A stretch of DNA of 64,000 nt from Zingiber officinale (lineage: Eukaryota; Streptophyta; Magnoliopsida; Zingiberales; Zingiberaceae). This document shows positions 9,556 through 21,329 of this stretch, piece by piece. Position 1 is the stretch's first letter; each line of letters begins with the position of its first letter. Both the position numbers and the translations under genes were made by a program. The stretch spans positions 8,628,894 to 8,692,893 of the forward strand of contig NC_056002.1 in the NCBI RefSeq assembly GCF_018446385.1, in the 5' to 3' direction. A model generated the notes under the pieces. It ran no database searches, was not told the DNA's origin, and was given only the letters and a program-made list of their open reading frames with translations.

Positions 9556-11994
9556 ATGTCTCATTTCATTAGTAATTACGATTGTCTACTTTCTTCTGAT
9601 GATGAGTTGAAAACAATTATAACTGCCTTTTCAATTGAAGATTCATTGGATGATGAAGAAGGTTCACGATCACAGATCATTCTCAGCAAGCAATAACGTG
9701 CGTTTATTAGGAGAAATCCTTTGGAGGATCACATACGTCTCTTCAATGACTACTTTGCTAATGCATCGATATATCCTCCTAATATATTCAGGAGGAGGTT
9801 TCGGATGAATCGTGATCTCTTTCTTCGAATTCTTAACAGTGTGGAGAATCATGAACCATACTTCATTCAAAGAAGAAATGCTGCTAAAATGCTTGGGCTT
9901 TTTCTTTACAAAAGGTGACTGCTGCTTCAAGAATCCTTGCTTATGGAGTTGGAGCTGATCTCATAGATGAGTATATAAGAATTGGAGAAACCACAATAAT
10001 AAAGGGCATGAAACTTTTTGTCAAAGCGGTAATCTCGATCTTTAGAGATGTGTAGTTGCGGTCTCCAAGTAGCAATGGCATTGCTAGATTGCTAGCAATT
10101 GGTGTGAAACGGGGATTTCCAGATATGTTGAGGAGTATTGACTGCATGCACTAGAAATAAAAGAATTGTCCAACTGCATGGAGAGGTATGTATACTGGCC
10201 ATGCACATGAGCCAACAACTATTTTGGAAGCAGTGACGTCTTATGATGTTCGGATATGACATGCATTTTTTGGTTTACCTGGGTCACATAATGATATCAA
10301 TATGCTGGAAAGATCTAATATATTTATAGAACTTACTGAAGGTTGTGCTCCTAAAGTTAACTACTCAATCAATGGCCATGATTATACTATGGGATACTAT
10401 CTTGCAGATGGAATCTATCCTTCATGGTCTACATTTGTCAAAACCATTCTAACACCACAGGTCATAAAAGGCAATTGTTTGCATCAGCTCAAGAATCTGC
10501 GAGGAAGGATGTCGAGTGTGTTTGAGTAATCTGGGTACCCTAGGTTTTGATGTTTAGGCAAAGGTTTAAGTTAGGTTTATTATTGTATTTGATATGCATT
10601 GTGAGTGTGCAGAATACAGGTACAACAAGGAAAGTCCAAGTGTGATCTTGGCAAAGGAGGTTAGTCCAAGTGTGACTTGACAATGGATGAAGTCCCGAAG
10701 GCATGACCTCTTGGTAAAGGAAGACCCGACAACAATGACAAGGCCGATGGAAGATCCCTAAGGTTAGACGTGAAGGATGGGGAGGCATCCGAGGGACGTA
10801 ATGCTGATGTAGGAGGCTAGAAAGCTAGGTCTAAGTTGGTCAAGCGAGGTCGAGTGCTGAGTGAATGTACTCGGGGGTTAAATTATAATATTAAAGTTTT
10901 ACTGTAGCATACTGCAGTAGTACTGTAGCATCACCGTAGTAGCACTGTAGCGTTATTATAGTGTTACTGTAGCAGTCGACTAGTGTTTTCATCAGTCGAC
11001 TGGTGCGGTCGACCGGACAGTCAACTGAGAGCAATTAAAATGCTTCTGTTCATTCGGTTAGTGTAGAGCAGTCGACTGATGGAAGTATTAGTCGACTGGT
11101 ATCGAGCCGTTGGGTTGTAATAGTCGAATCTCCATATAGGGCAATCGACTGATGGTTTTGGCAGTCGACTGGTAGACGGGGTTTTCCAACTCGTGACCTA
11201 TATAACCAAACATTGGAAGCTTGGTTAAGGTTGACAAAATTAATGGTGGTTAACCCTAATTAGAGTCTCCAAGTGCCCAAGTGATCTAGCGTGCTTGTAC
11301 AAGGTTGTGGTGAGGTTTCTCCACCCACAAGGAGATACGCGAGCTAGCCAGAAGTTCTCCGGTGAATCATCCATGGATGAATCGGGATCGTGCACATTAC
11401 AGGTAGCCGTGGAGTAGAAGCTTTATCTCCGAACCACGTTAAATCAACATGTTAGGTTTGCTTTCTATTGTTAGTATTTATTTTTGTATTTCGCTATGTG
11501 TACTAACCATTGTAGGAAGCAACGTTTTGGGTGAAACGCTATTCACTCTCCCCCCTCTAGCGGACGTCAAGGTCCCAACAGAGCGAGCATTTGGAGTTCT
11601 ACAAGCACATTTTGTAATTGTTCATGGATCGACATGATATTTTTGTCAATCTGTACTGAATGATATTATGATGACCTGCATAATATTACACAACATGATC
11701 GTTGAGGATGAAAGAGATTTTTACCTTAGAGCATATGACTTTGATTATGACCATGAAGATGATACAAACCTAAACCAATTTCCCATTATCCCACTTCTTA
11801 ATTTGTGGATTTCCTTCAATGTCATCGTGGCATTAGAAACAAAGAAACTCATTCATAACTACAATTTGACCCTATTGAACATCAACAGATGCTACGAGGT
11901 GAAAAGTGAATCAATATCAACCAAAATATGTGTTTTTATGTTACATTTTATTTACAACGTTATTACATTTGAATTTAAGTTGGTTTTGATGTAA
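9556..11994 (+). pseudogene. PIF/Harbinger transposase (HARBI1/ALP1-like), decayed and interrupted
   Basis: From ATG at 9556 the sequence reads as a plant PIF/Harbinger nuclease. It has NRDLFLRILNSVENHEPYFI, then VTAASRILAYGVGADLIDEY, the first catalytic block RSIDCMH, HAFFGLPGSHNDINMLERS and the second block GYYLADGIYPSWSTFVKTI. After 11580 it resumes RAFGVLQAHFVIVHGS and CIILHNMIVEDER. Several stops replace conserved tryptophans (after DCMH and before HAFFG), as expected from G-to-A decay of methylated DNA, and the frame shifts near 10480. A solo LTR (10519-11580) splits the gene between the equivalents of ...RKDVE and RAFGV. No TIRs were found. The host ALP1-type genes are intact relatives; this copy is dead. 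Confidence 0.85.
10519..11580 (+). mobile_element. Solo LTR (Copia-like) inside the Harbinger gene
   Basis: A 1062-bp block begins TGTTTGAG and ends GGTCCCAACA and is flanked by GAGTG (10514-10518) and GAGCG (11581-11585). The right end (TTCACTCTCCCCCCTCTAGC) is the typical tail of a plant Copia LTR. There is no second LTR or interior, so it is a solo LTR left by recombination. It holds repeated CTGTAGC words (10895-10975) and a series of CAGTCGACTGxTGG motifs (10970-11180). Strand is assigned from the tail. Age: intermediate. Confidence 0.75.
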
Positions 11995-12539
11995 TGTTGT
12001 ATAATGAAGTAGCATATTTACAAACTTGTTGTATGATAAAAATTAGAAATCTATAGAAACTTGTTTCATAAAATTTAGATATCTCTATTTTCATATTTAG
12101 TGAAACATAAATAGTTTACTATTAATTAAGTATGTTAACGTTCAACGCATCTTTGTATATTTTTATGTAGGAAAATAAGGTTATATGGGGATGAGTTCAT
12201 GTTTGTATTGTTTATTTTGAAAAAACTTGTATAACTTTTAGGAGGTGTTGGATTTGTATTACTTTTTGTACTATTTGACTTGTATCATATTTTGGAGTCT
12301 TGAAGAAGAAAGTTCTTGTATAACTTTTTGAGAAGTTTTTGGATTTGTATTACTGTAAAATTGATTTCAAATATTAATAGATGTGTATATATGTTAAATA
12401 GGATGTGATAATGTTAATTATGATGTGTTGAATGTTTATGATGTGTTTAATGGTTATGATGTGGTATTTAATTTTGTTGTGATATGTATTTGAATGAAAA
12501 TTATAGAAGTAAATTAGTTCAGTTAAAATTTTTGGAGTT
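11995..12539. other. AT-rich intergenic DNA
   Basis: Possibly the 3' end of the Harbinger element. It contains several near-copies of TATGATGTG (12415-12465) and no reading frame of note. Confidence 0.35.
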
Positions 12540-13390
12540 AAGGACGAATTTATTTGTCGCCAAATTATTGTAATTATATCGATAATTTTGCGACAAAATT
12601 ATTTTTCATCCCAAAATTAGTCCTAGATTATGGGACAAATCCATATATTCGTCCCAGAATCTGAGACAAATTCAAAAATTCATCCCAGAATCTGGGACAA
12701 ATTCACAGATTTGTCCCAGAATTCGTCTCAGCATCTGGGACAAATCTGTGAATTTCTCCCAGGTTCGTATAATACAATTTTTTTGTTTATTTTCATCGCC
12801 AAATTTGTTGTAAATTTGAGACGAAAACTAATTTGTCTCAGATCATAATTTTTTATATTATTATTTTTGTTATCAAATTCGATGCAAATTATGCAACAAA
12901 AATATTATTCGTCCCAAACCAATGGTTTTCGTTGCAGACAATTTTGCAACAAATATCGTTTTTGTTGCAGAATTTGTAATAAATTCACAGATTCGTCTCA
13001 GATTCTGGAACAAAATTTGCGACGAATTTTTTTTTATCGTAGATCATAAAAAAAAATATTATTTTTGTCTCCAAATTTGTTACAAATTTGGAACAAAAAT
13101 TTATTTTTGTTGTAGAATTTGCAACGAATTTGGTGACAAAATTATAATTTGTTGCCAATTTCATTACCAAATTCATCCCTAATTTTATAGCAATTTGTGA
13201 CAATATTATTTTGTTGCAAACTTGGCAACGAATTTGGTGACAAAAATATTATGCGTCTCCAATTTTATCCCCAAATTCGTTGCCAAGTTGGCAATGAGAA
13301 TTTTGGACGAAAATTTTTTGTCGCAAAATTCATTTAAAAAATTTTTGCAACGAATTTTTTTTTAAAAATTAGTCCCAAAATATTTTTTTT
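12540..13390. repeat. Foldback-like block of degenerate inverted and direct repeats
   Basis: About 850 bp packed with variants of TTCGTCCCA / TGGGACAAAT / TTTGTTGCxAATTTG / GCAACGAATTTGG in both orientations. Motifs and their reverse complements alternate (for example GGGACAAATTC and TTCGTCCCAGA at 12650-12720). Short open frames here follow from the repeats. The layout resembles subterminal repeats of a CACTA or Mutator-like element, but no TIR or target duplication is evident. Confidence 0.6.
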
Positions 13391-13392
13391 AA

Positions 13393-13557
13393 GGGGATAT
13401 TGTCCATTTTAGGCTTGCTTATGGTTTTGTTTTTAAACTTTGCCCAAAAAATCTCTTACCAATAAAAATATATTCATCTCTTTTAAATAGATAAACTTTT
13501 TCATATTTTTCCAATGTAGAACTTTAATTGTATTTCTAACATGATAGATTCAAGAGC
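13393..13557 (-). repeat. Diverged fragment of the short LTR found at 19398-19595
   Basis: GATATTGTCCATTTTAGGCT, TATGGTTTTG, TTTGCCCAAAA and CAATGTAGAACTTT occur in the same order as GATATTGTCCACTTTGGGTC, CATGGTTTTG, TTTACCCAAAA and CAATGTGGGACTAT at 19440-19575. It is an old copy. Confidence 0.6.
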
Positions 13558-15449
13558 ACTAATTGATTACATATGTCTTTATTCCTATCATTCTCATGTC
13601 TCTAGATTCATCAACCATTTTTAGATGAAGATTGTTATAGTAACACAATCAATTGAGAAAATTATTCATCGTCATAAAATATTACTGAATCGATTGCTAC
13701 AGTACCTCAATTGATTTGAAAAAAAATATTACTAAATCGATTACTACAGTACCTCAATCGATTCGAAAAAATCATTCAATAAATGTGAAAGGATAAAATA
13801 AATATTGAATAAAATAGATATTGAATACATGATTTAATAATTTTAAAATTTATCAACATAATTTAGATATTTCGGAACTTAGAATTAGTGATTTAGTAAA
13901 TTGCCGTTCTAACAATCGATACAAACATTAGCAACTCTCAGCTCAGGACATGTTTAGGCGTTGTGGTTTTTAAATAAAACAACAATTTTTTTTCTCGTGC
14001 AGATCTGATTTATAGCTAACAATTGTACTGATAGGAATTAGGAATACACTTTCTGGTCAAAGGGTTATAATCTCTCCCTCTTTCTTTTCACAAAGATGAG
14101 CATTAATTGGCCCGACACCTTCGGGTCCACGAATCAAATCCAAGTCAAAATTTGGATTTCATCGAGTGCCATGAAATAGTTTAACTTTAGAAGATTTTTT
14201 TGATATTTTAACTATCTTTAGACCAAGAAGGGCGCTTAACCGGAGTGGGCAGCCACCTTGCCCAAACTTACACAAAATAATTTGTCATCCAAGATGTGGG
14301 AATGCGTATCGGTTGATTGTTACAGTGAGTTCAGCTTTCGCAAGCAAGTTTCTCCTTGGACCTTGGGACATGTCGTCAGAATGACATCAATCTAAGGACA
14401 ATCTGCAAGTAAGTCTCAAATTGCTTCGGTGGTTTGACGGAATGCTACCTTCGTCGAATTCAGATTGTCATATCGAAACCCCCAGTAGCTAAATGGGCAG
14501 ACATGCGAGTAAAAAAGAGGCATTGCGGGCACATGGAGAAGGACGGTCAACGAGATTCCCCCTCTTGAAAAAAAAAAAAAGAGGGCATTCCTTGACATGC
14601 ATACTTACGGATTGAAAAAACAAAGATTGTGGGGCATTAGTTCTACAGTTGAAGAAGACAGCAGTCTAATTAAACACCAGGATCTTGTGAGTCTGAATTT
14701 TCTGATGGCGGAGGGAGGAGACCTCGAAACAACAGGCACTTCCTTCAATGATCTCAGCACAAGACGCATGATGTGTTTATTGTGTTACAGACAGACGCCC
14801 TTACATTCCTCTAAACAACACATCACATTTTCTGCGATAGAATTTAATACAAGCTAGCGCTTGAATTAGCATTTCTCAGCGAGTAAATGAGTCCAACCAA
14901 GCAGGAGGCCTTCCTAATAAATAATGATGTTTAAGTAGCTGACACCCACAAGAACCACACTGCCAACTCAACTCCATAATTATAGGTTTTAATGCCGCTC
15001 AGCCAACTCCCACCCACCTCTAATGCCTTTGCCAGGCTCCCTCATTGATATGCTGCATCGCACAGCCAACGACACAAGTAACTCTGTGCCAGACAGATTT
15101 TTCCAAAACCCTACCGGACTGGACCAGTCGATTCAACTGGAAAGGTTCGAGTCCAATGCATCAGATTGAAACGGCCACCGCTAGAACGACTATGAAACAA
15201 GGAACAGACTAGGTTTCTTCCTGTCAGATCTCACATCTGTTGCATTCCTCAACATCGACCAGACTGAATTTCATATAATTTCAGGAAACAGAACACAAAC
15301 ACTTTCGATTCCCCTATGCAATTGCAGCGCACAGGCGAACCAATAACACCAATTAAGCAAAACTAGTAGTATAATTATAAAGAACAGTTTACTCCCAGCA
15401 TATAGTGACTAATGAGCAAGCAATCGGAGATTAGAATTTAGGGATTGTT
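13558..15449. other. Intergenic DNA left of the DUF7866 gene
   Basis: AT-rich to about 14100, with two copies of a CGATTxxTACAGTACCTCAAT motif at 13690-13765, then a mixed-composition stretch. Open frames at 14416-14598 and 14597-14857 show no recognisable domain. The segment from about 15230 to 15449 is likely to include the 3' UTR of the minus-strand gene. Confidence 0.35.
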
Positions 15450-15861
15450 TCAGAGGTGGCACCCGAAGCAGTTGCAGGATTTGGGGGTGAATGCGCAGAA
15501 GCCGAAGGGCCGGTTGGGGATGTTGCAGTTGATAGTGTAGCAGCAGGGCGAGGGCAGGCAAAGGCCGTGGGGGCCGCCGCAGCAGGTGCAGAGCGAGCAT
15601 ATCCGGAAGTTGCTGAGCCGCCTCCGTCTGGCCTCGTCGATCAGCGAGGATTTCAGCCCCGGCAAAGCCGACGACGGCCGCATCGACGCTGTCGGCCCGC
15701 CCGCCTTGCGATCAGAGCAAAGCCTGCACAATTAGCGCCAGAAATGGAAATCCAGAGGTGGTGAATGGCGGAGAAGAACTCACCTCCGCTGAACGTGATA
15801 AGAGAGCGGCGAAGAGGAGGATGAAGAGAAGAGAATGCAGGGACGAAGGGGCGGAAGCCAT
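15450..15861 (-). CDS. Small secreted cysteine-rich protein, DUF7866 type
   Basis: Minus strand, exon 1 15861-15784 and exon 2 15704-15450, 110 residues. Exon 1 encodes a signal peptide (MASAPSSLHSLLFILLFAAL). Exon 2 ends in a compact 12-cysteine domain, with ICSLCTCCGG, GLCLPSPCCY, NCNIPNRPFGFC and SCNCFGCHL, which I recognise from a conserved family of small plant secreted proteins of unknown function. The donor GAG|GTGAGT is strong. Only the acceptor CGCAAG|GCGGGC keeps the frame. A better-looking CAG 19 bases earlier (15724-15726) would lead to a stop. The product is predicted to enter the secretory pathway; its function is unknown. The domain is clear, but the exact acceptor is inferred from frame. 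Confidence 0.8.
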
Positions 15862-16026
15862 CTCAGTCTGCTTTATGGATGGCGGTTTGGGGGTTTTCTT
15901 CGGGGAGAAGAAGGAGAGGCGAGAGGAGGGGAGGGAACGGAGACTATCGGGGTGGGGCAATGGCAAGGAGTATTTATTACTCTCACTATCACTACGCACT
16001 GTGGAGTGGAATGGTCATTCCGAACG

Positions 16027-16062
16027 GAGAAGGAGAAGGAGAAGGAGAAGGAGAAGGAGAGA
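16027..16062. repeat. (GGAGAA)n microsatellite
   Basis: About six GGAGAA units, CT-rich on the minus strand, about 165 bp upstream of the DUF7866 start. It is probably in the 5' UTR or promoter. Confidence 0.8.
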
Positions 16063-16089
16063 AATGACGAGAGGCAGCGTGGGGTGAAG

Positions 16090-17707
16090 CGATTAGTTTT
16101 TATTTTGATTTTTCAAGGGTAATTACTAATTAGATAAAAAAAAAAAATAGATATTTTATGTATATCAATATTAATATTAAGATTAGAAGGATAATGATGA
16201 AATATTAAAATAAAAATATTATAGAAAAGATATAAAAAATATTATGAAAATTAAAATTAAAATTAAAATTGTGAACCCATCCGAATTCACAACAATTGTG
16301 AAAAAAAAATATAAAATTTTATATTTTTTATTCTTACCTTAAAAATGATCTCTTTATATAAATTAATTTTTATTTTCTTCAAATTAGGATAGTAAATGGG
16401 TCGACCTTGTTCAACATTTATATTGCTTAGGATTATTTGGTAAGATAGAATAGAGTTGAATATAAAATTAATGAAGCTGATGTGTAAATTCGATTTAAGT
16501 AATGATAGATAGAGAAAAAAAAATTTAAAAAAAAATTGATAGACATATAAATTAATAGTTCATCATTTTTATTTTTATGGGTTTCATCATATGTATCTAT
16601 CCCTAAAATTTTTCTCCATATTATTTTTCATTCGATTTTTTTTTTAACCTGAGTCTAATCTCGAAATTGATTTATTTAGACGCTATTGATTTTTTTTTTA
16701 AATTTAACCATGCTTAATTATTTAAAAAAATATTTTTCATTTGTTTAGTTAGTTAATGAATTTAATTTTATAAGTCTATTTTTAGTGTAAGTTTTATTTA
16801 AAAGTACTCACAGAGATTTATTATTTACTAGTCATCACGCATATACAAATGTAATATAATATATAAATGTCATATCTCAGACTAATAAATTAGACTTGAT
16901 AAGGGTACACCAAATCATACAATAGTACAACAAAATGTGAGATAAATTATGCTAAATTTAAGATATTAACATAATTAATTTTATTAGTCTTAAAATAACT
17001 AGTAAAATTATGCCCAAATCTAACATAATTAATTTAACTTGGGAGTTACTAGTAAAATTTATTATGCATAATTAATTTTATTAGTCTTAACATAATTTAA
17101 GATATTAACAAAATGTGAGATAAATTTATAAAAAAAATTACTAATAAATCTTAAAATTATTTTCAGTATGAAAAAAATGACATTAACATAATTAATTTTA
17201 TTTGAGCTTCATCATAATTAATTTTAGTTATTAAAAGTCCAGATTTTTAATAAAATAGTAAAATAGTGTGAATAACACTACCTATGACATAAATATAATT
17301 TAATGAATTACAATAATCACCGTAATAAAGAAAATCATTAATAAAAACTTGAAAAACCTATGTTAGATAATACATAACTAGATTAAATAAATTATTGTAC
17401 GAATACAACTTCATACCAATATGAAAACAAATAATAAAGAGAGAGAGTATCCAACCTCTAATTCATAAGAAAAAAAAATCAGAATGATAATTTTATTCTA
17501 AAATATTATTGAATTATAAAATTTTTAAAACTCATTTATGCGTCTTAAAATATAATAACTTTTAGAGTCTCTCTCCTCCTAATAAACAAAGAATATCCCA
17601 AAATTACGATGCAGGATGAGATCCTTTGAGCAATTAATTAGGTATTTACGGATCGAATCCTAATTATGGTATAATGGTATAATATATAGGTTCTTGTGAG
17701 GTCTTCT
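16090..17707. other. AT-rich intergenic DNA
   Basis: No genes. From about 16965 to 17225 the words CATAATTAATTTTATTAGTC and AATTTAAGATATTAACA recur four or five times in direct orientation, a degenerate local repeat. Confidence 0.4.
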
Positions 17708-18306
17708 CAATAGGGTTATAAATGAATCAAATGTTTATGAACAAACTTAGTGTTCGACTTGATAAAAGCTTGTTTATGTTCGTTCAATATACACAAAATT
17801 GATTAAACAAACAATCTTGAACAGCTTGTTAAGCTAAACAAACAAGCTTGAACACATATGTGTTCAACTCGTTAACGTTCGTGAACAACGTTCGTGAACA
17901 ATGTTTACAAACCATATTTATTAATAAAACTCTTTTAAATATGCTAAATAAACAATAAAATAAATAAATAAATTTAAATTATCAAACTCAATTACCAATC
18001 AAACAACTAAAAGTTTCAAACAATCAAACATGCTTAAATTGAGAGCTCGATAATATCTAAATGAACCAAGCTCGAACCAAGCTCAAGTCAAGCTTGAATT
18101 GAGAGCTTAATAATATCTAAATGAACCAAGCTCAAGTCAAGCTTCAAACAAGCTCAAGCTCATAAAAAATAAACCAAGCCAAGCTTGAACACTCATTTCA
18201 AAAGCTTGGTTCATTTTAAGCTCGGCTCGGCTCAGCTCGGTTACCTTATCAAACAAGCTTGAACACCCCAAAACTTGACTCGGCTCGGCTTGTTTACAGC
18301 CCTACT
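17708..18306. repeat. Dispersed AAGCTTG-rich repeat, first copy
   Basis: About 600 bp dense in AACAAGCTTGAACA, GTTCGTGAACAA and CCAAGCTCAAGTCAAGCTT and ending GGCTCGGCTTGTTTACAGCC. An internal direct duplication of about 60 bp lies at 18038-18150 (TAATATCTAAATGAACCAAG twice). A diverged copy is at 63128-63500. This is a family common in plant intergenic DNA; its class is not certain. Confidence 0.7.
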
Positions 18307-19397
18307 TCTCAATTTATTTTAGTGATTAATAAAATTTTTTTATGCAATTGAACTGATCACCTCTGAAATTAGTAGAAAGATGTGTTGGGTTCGGAGCGCA
18401 GCGAAAGACATATATTAATCATGGATCTTTTCGTGGTACATATAGTTTTACAAAAAAAATAACATAAAAATATACTTTGAGTCTTCGATAGGTGTAAATT
18501 ATATCACAGACAGATAGACATATAAGAGCCCCACATGTGACTCCTCTAGCGGTATCCACGTGCACTAGATCACGAACTTGACACGATCCGTTAGGTGCTA
18601 GCCTCTTGGATCAACAAAGCCTTGGAAGCACTACGATCTCTTCCGAACGAAGAAGAAGTTAACGAGGAAAACTCAGAGAGAATGAATTCTCCTCTTGCAT
18701 CGTTCCGAGGATGGCTACAATACGAAGAGTTAAGTTCTCAATAAATTCATCATTTATGATCTTCATTAATTAGGAAGATGAAGAGTTATAGGCTTTATAA
18801 ATTCTTCATTTATAACATTCATTATGATAACTCTTTAAATTCTTCATTAATTATCATTATGATGACTCTTCGAATTCTCCATTAATCATTATGATTATGC
18901 CTATTCGAATTCTCTCTTCTTTGTATCAAATAAATCCATATTTAATTTTGATCTCGACTAGCTTCCGATACCATTATTCCATACACAGACTAAGGTAACC
19001 GTCTAGCAATAGTTTTTAGCCACCCAACGCGATAAAATTAATATCAGTCATAAACTATAAATCACTATGAACCGATTACTGTGTGATTCAATCTCTTCAT
19101 CTAAGCATACATCCCAAATAATTCGGTACATTATGCATCATTACCAAATTAATTATTTTACTTGATTTCCAAGATATAATAGACTCCTCTTGGATTTCGA
19201 GTCACTAATATCTCTAACAAGCGGCCAGGATGTTAACTCCTAATCCAAGAGAGTGATGAATCCTCTATTGACTCAACACAATTCTCTCTACGCTTTGTCA
19301 TACACCCAACTACCACTCCATGCATAGAATAAATGAAGCTCTCAAGTCAAAATATCAGTTACACTCGCTCATAAGAGGAATAACCAATGATGCTTAA

Positions 19398-19595
19398 TGT
19401 AGGATCGAAAAGAATTTAGATATCTCCATAATGGTATGATATTGTCCACTTTGGGTCTAAGCCCTCATGGTTTTGCTCTTGGGCTTTACCCAAAAGGTCA
19501 CAAGCCAATGGAGATATCTTTTCTCTTATAAACTCATGATCTTTCCCATGTATTTTCAATGTGGGACTATGTTTTACAATCTTGCACCCCCAACA
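19398..19595 (-). repeat. Short (198-bp) LTR, TRIM-like
   Basis: Begins TGTAGGATCG and ends CACCCCCAACA on the plus strand, with a purine tract (minus-strand TTTGAGGGGGGGAT) beside it. An old relative is at 13393-13557. It resembles widespread small plant LTRs containing CCATAATGGTATGATATTGT. Confidence 0.7.
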
Positions 19596-19868
19596 ATCCC
19601 CCCCTCAAACAAAGGACCACAGGCTTCCCACGTCCGATCCTCGACCCACCAGGTCTTCCTACCCCTCGGTCCACCTGACCTACTAGGACTTCCTTGTCTA
19701 GCCGCAACTAGGACTTCCTGCTTGGTGCCTGGTCCTCTTTATCTGAACATAAAAGCCCCCACGTTCTTTGTTCGAGGTCAATATTGTACCCACATGGCTC
19801 AATCAGACCATAGCTCTTGTGTACAGTTGACGGTTAAACCTTCTGGCAGTCTGGGCTCTGATACCAAT

Positions 19869-20806
19869 TGTTGGTGCAGCAGGGCCGGCAAGAGGGGAGG
19901 GGTGAATTGCCTGAAATAAAAATTACCCTCCTCAAACTTTCAACTCAAAAATAATAGCAACAATAAAAATTAAAATGAAATAACTAAAAAGAAAAGCAGA
20001 CTCAGTATTTTGACTTGGTTACAACCAAGAAGGTTGTTAATCCAAGGCGGTTAGAAAAAGCGCACTAGAACAGTCTCCTTTTCTGAAGGTGGAGAAGTCT
20101 TTTACACACTAGAAGCTTAAACAGTTGCTATGAAGTTGATACAGAATTGATTGAATGATTTCCTAGCTCCAGGGGCCTTTATATAGCTCCTGGAAAACTT
20201 ATCTCGAGACTTGAGGGCGCCTCCAACGAGGTTGAGGGCGCCTCCAGCCGAGTCAACGGATAGAACTTTATTCGAACTCGCAACAGTCATCTAGACTGGG
20301 TCGAAGGCGCCTTCAATGGCCTTGAAGGTGCCCTGGACAATGTTGAGGGTGCCTTCAAGGCAATAAAGGTGCCTCCAAGACTGCAGTCAGCACAGGCGCC
20401 TTCAGCACTTCGTTGAAGGCGGCTCCAGCTAGCTTTTCCAACTCCTTTTGACTTATTCTCTTCTTCCGAGGCTCCGAATGCATGGGTGATTGCGGCCAAC
20501 CGAAATAGGGCTCACCCGAACCCAATTCCTGACCTTCTCCTCGAGTAGTCTTCTGTCTCGGCTTCTCATCCCTCGAACATCGCGCACGTTCTTCTCATCC
20601 ACCGGTGTACTCTTCCGGAGCTCTCTCGTCCTTTGGACGCACCGAGCCCGTCGGCTCCCTTCTCGTGTCGTTCTTCTCCCAAGCCGCGTCTTCCGCTCGA
20701 CTTCCTGCGCTCCTAAGCTCCTGCACATTTAGACACAGGGATTAAATAACAAACAAGACTTAACCTAACTTGGTTGATCACATCAAAATCACCATGGGAT
20801 CCAACA
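19869..20806 (-). repeat. Long LTR, minus-oriented arm
   Basis: Plus-strand start TGTTGGTGCAGCAGGGCCGG, end ATGGGATCCAACA. The primer site (CTCTGATACCAAT) is directly to the left and the purine tract to the right. The inverted copy is 21330-22247. Confidence 0.85.
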
Positions 20807-21329
20807 ATCTCCCCCTTTTTGATGTGCATCAACCCAAGTTCAAGTTAGGGAATAAAACAGACAAGTAATTTAAAGAAATTACTAAACTAACATTTTAAGC
20901 AAAAATGTTGCAATAAAAGAATTTGCAACACTCAGTAAAAAATTTTTTAAAAATATTAACTCCCCTAAAACTTGTACCTATCTCTTCCCCTTTGATCACA
21001 TAAAAAAAATTGGGTAATAATTTTTAAGTAAAAATTTTCTAAGTAAAAAATTTATTCAAGTTTTAAAATAAATCATAAAAAATTTCTTAAGTTTTTGCAA
21101 ACACAAATTAGAAATATTTTAACCAGGAAAATTTTCTAAGTAAAAAAAATTGGGAAATTTTAAAAAAATGGTTAAGGCATTTTCTAATTTCTATTTTCAT
21201 TTTTTATCAGTAAGTTAATTAAACATTTTATTTCAATATTTTGGCTTCCAGGCAGTGGCGAGGCACTAGGCCTTCTTGGTTATTGGAGTAACAACCACTT
21301 TCTTAGACAAAGTCTCAAAAGGGAGAGAT

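Noticed and set aside
14416-14857. Two adjacent open frames on opposite strands
   Set aside because: No domain, no splice context, and composition like the surrounding DNA.
19467-19919. 150-codon open frame
   Set aside because: Runs across the end of one LTR, a leader with a primer site and the start of another LTR; a chance frame.
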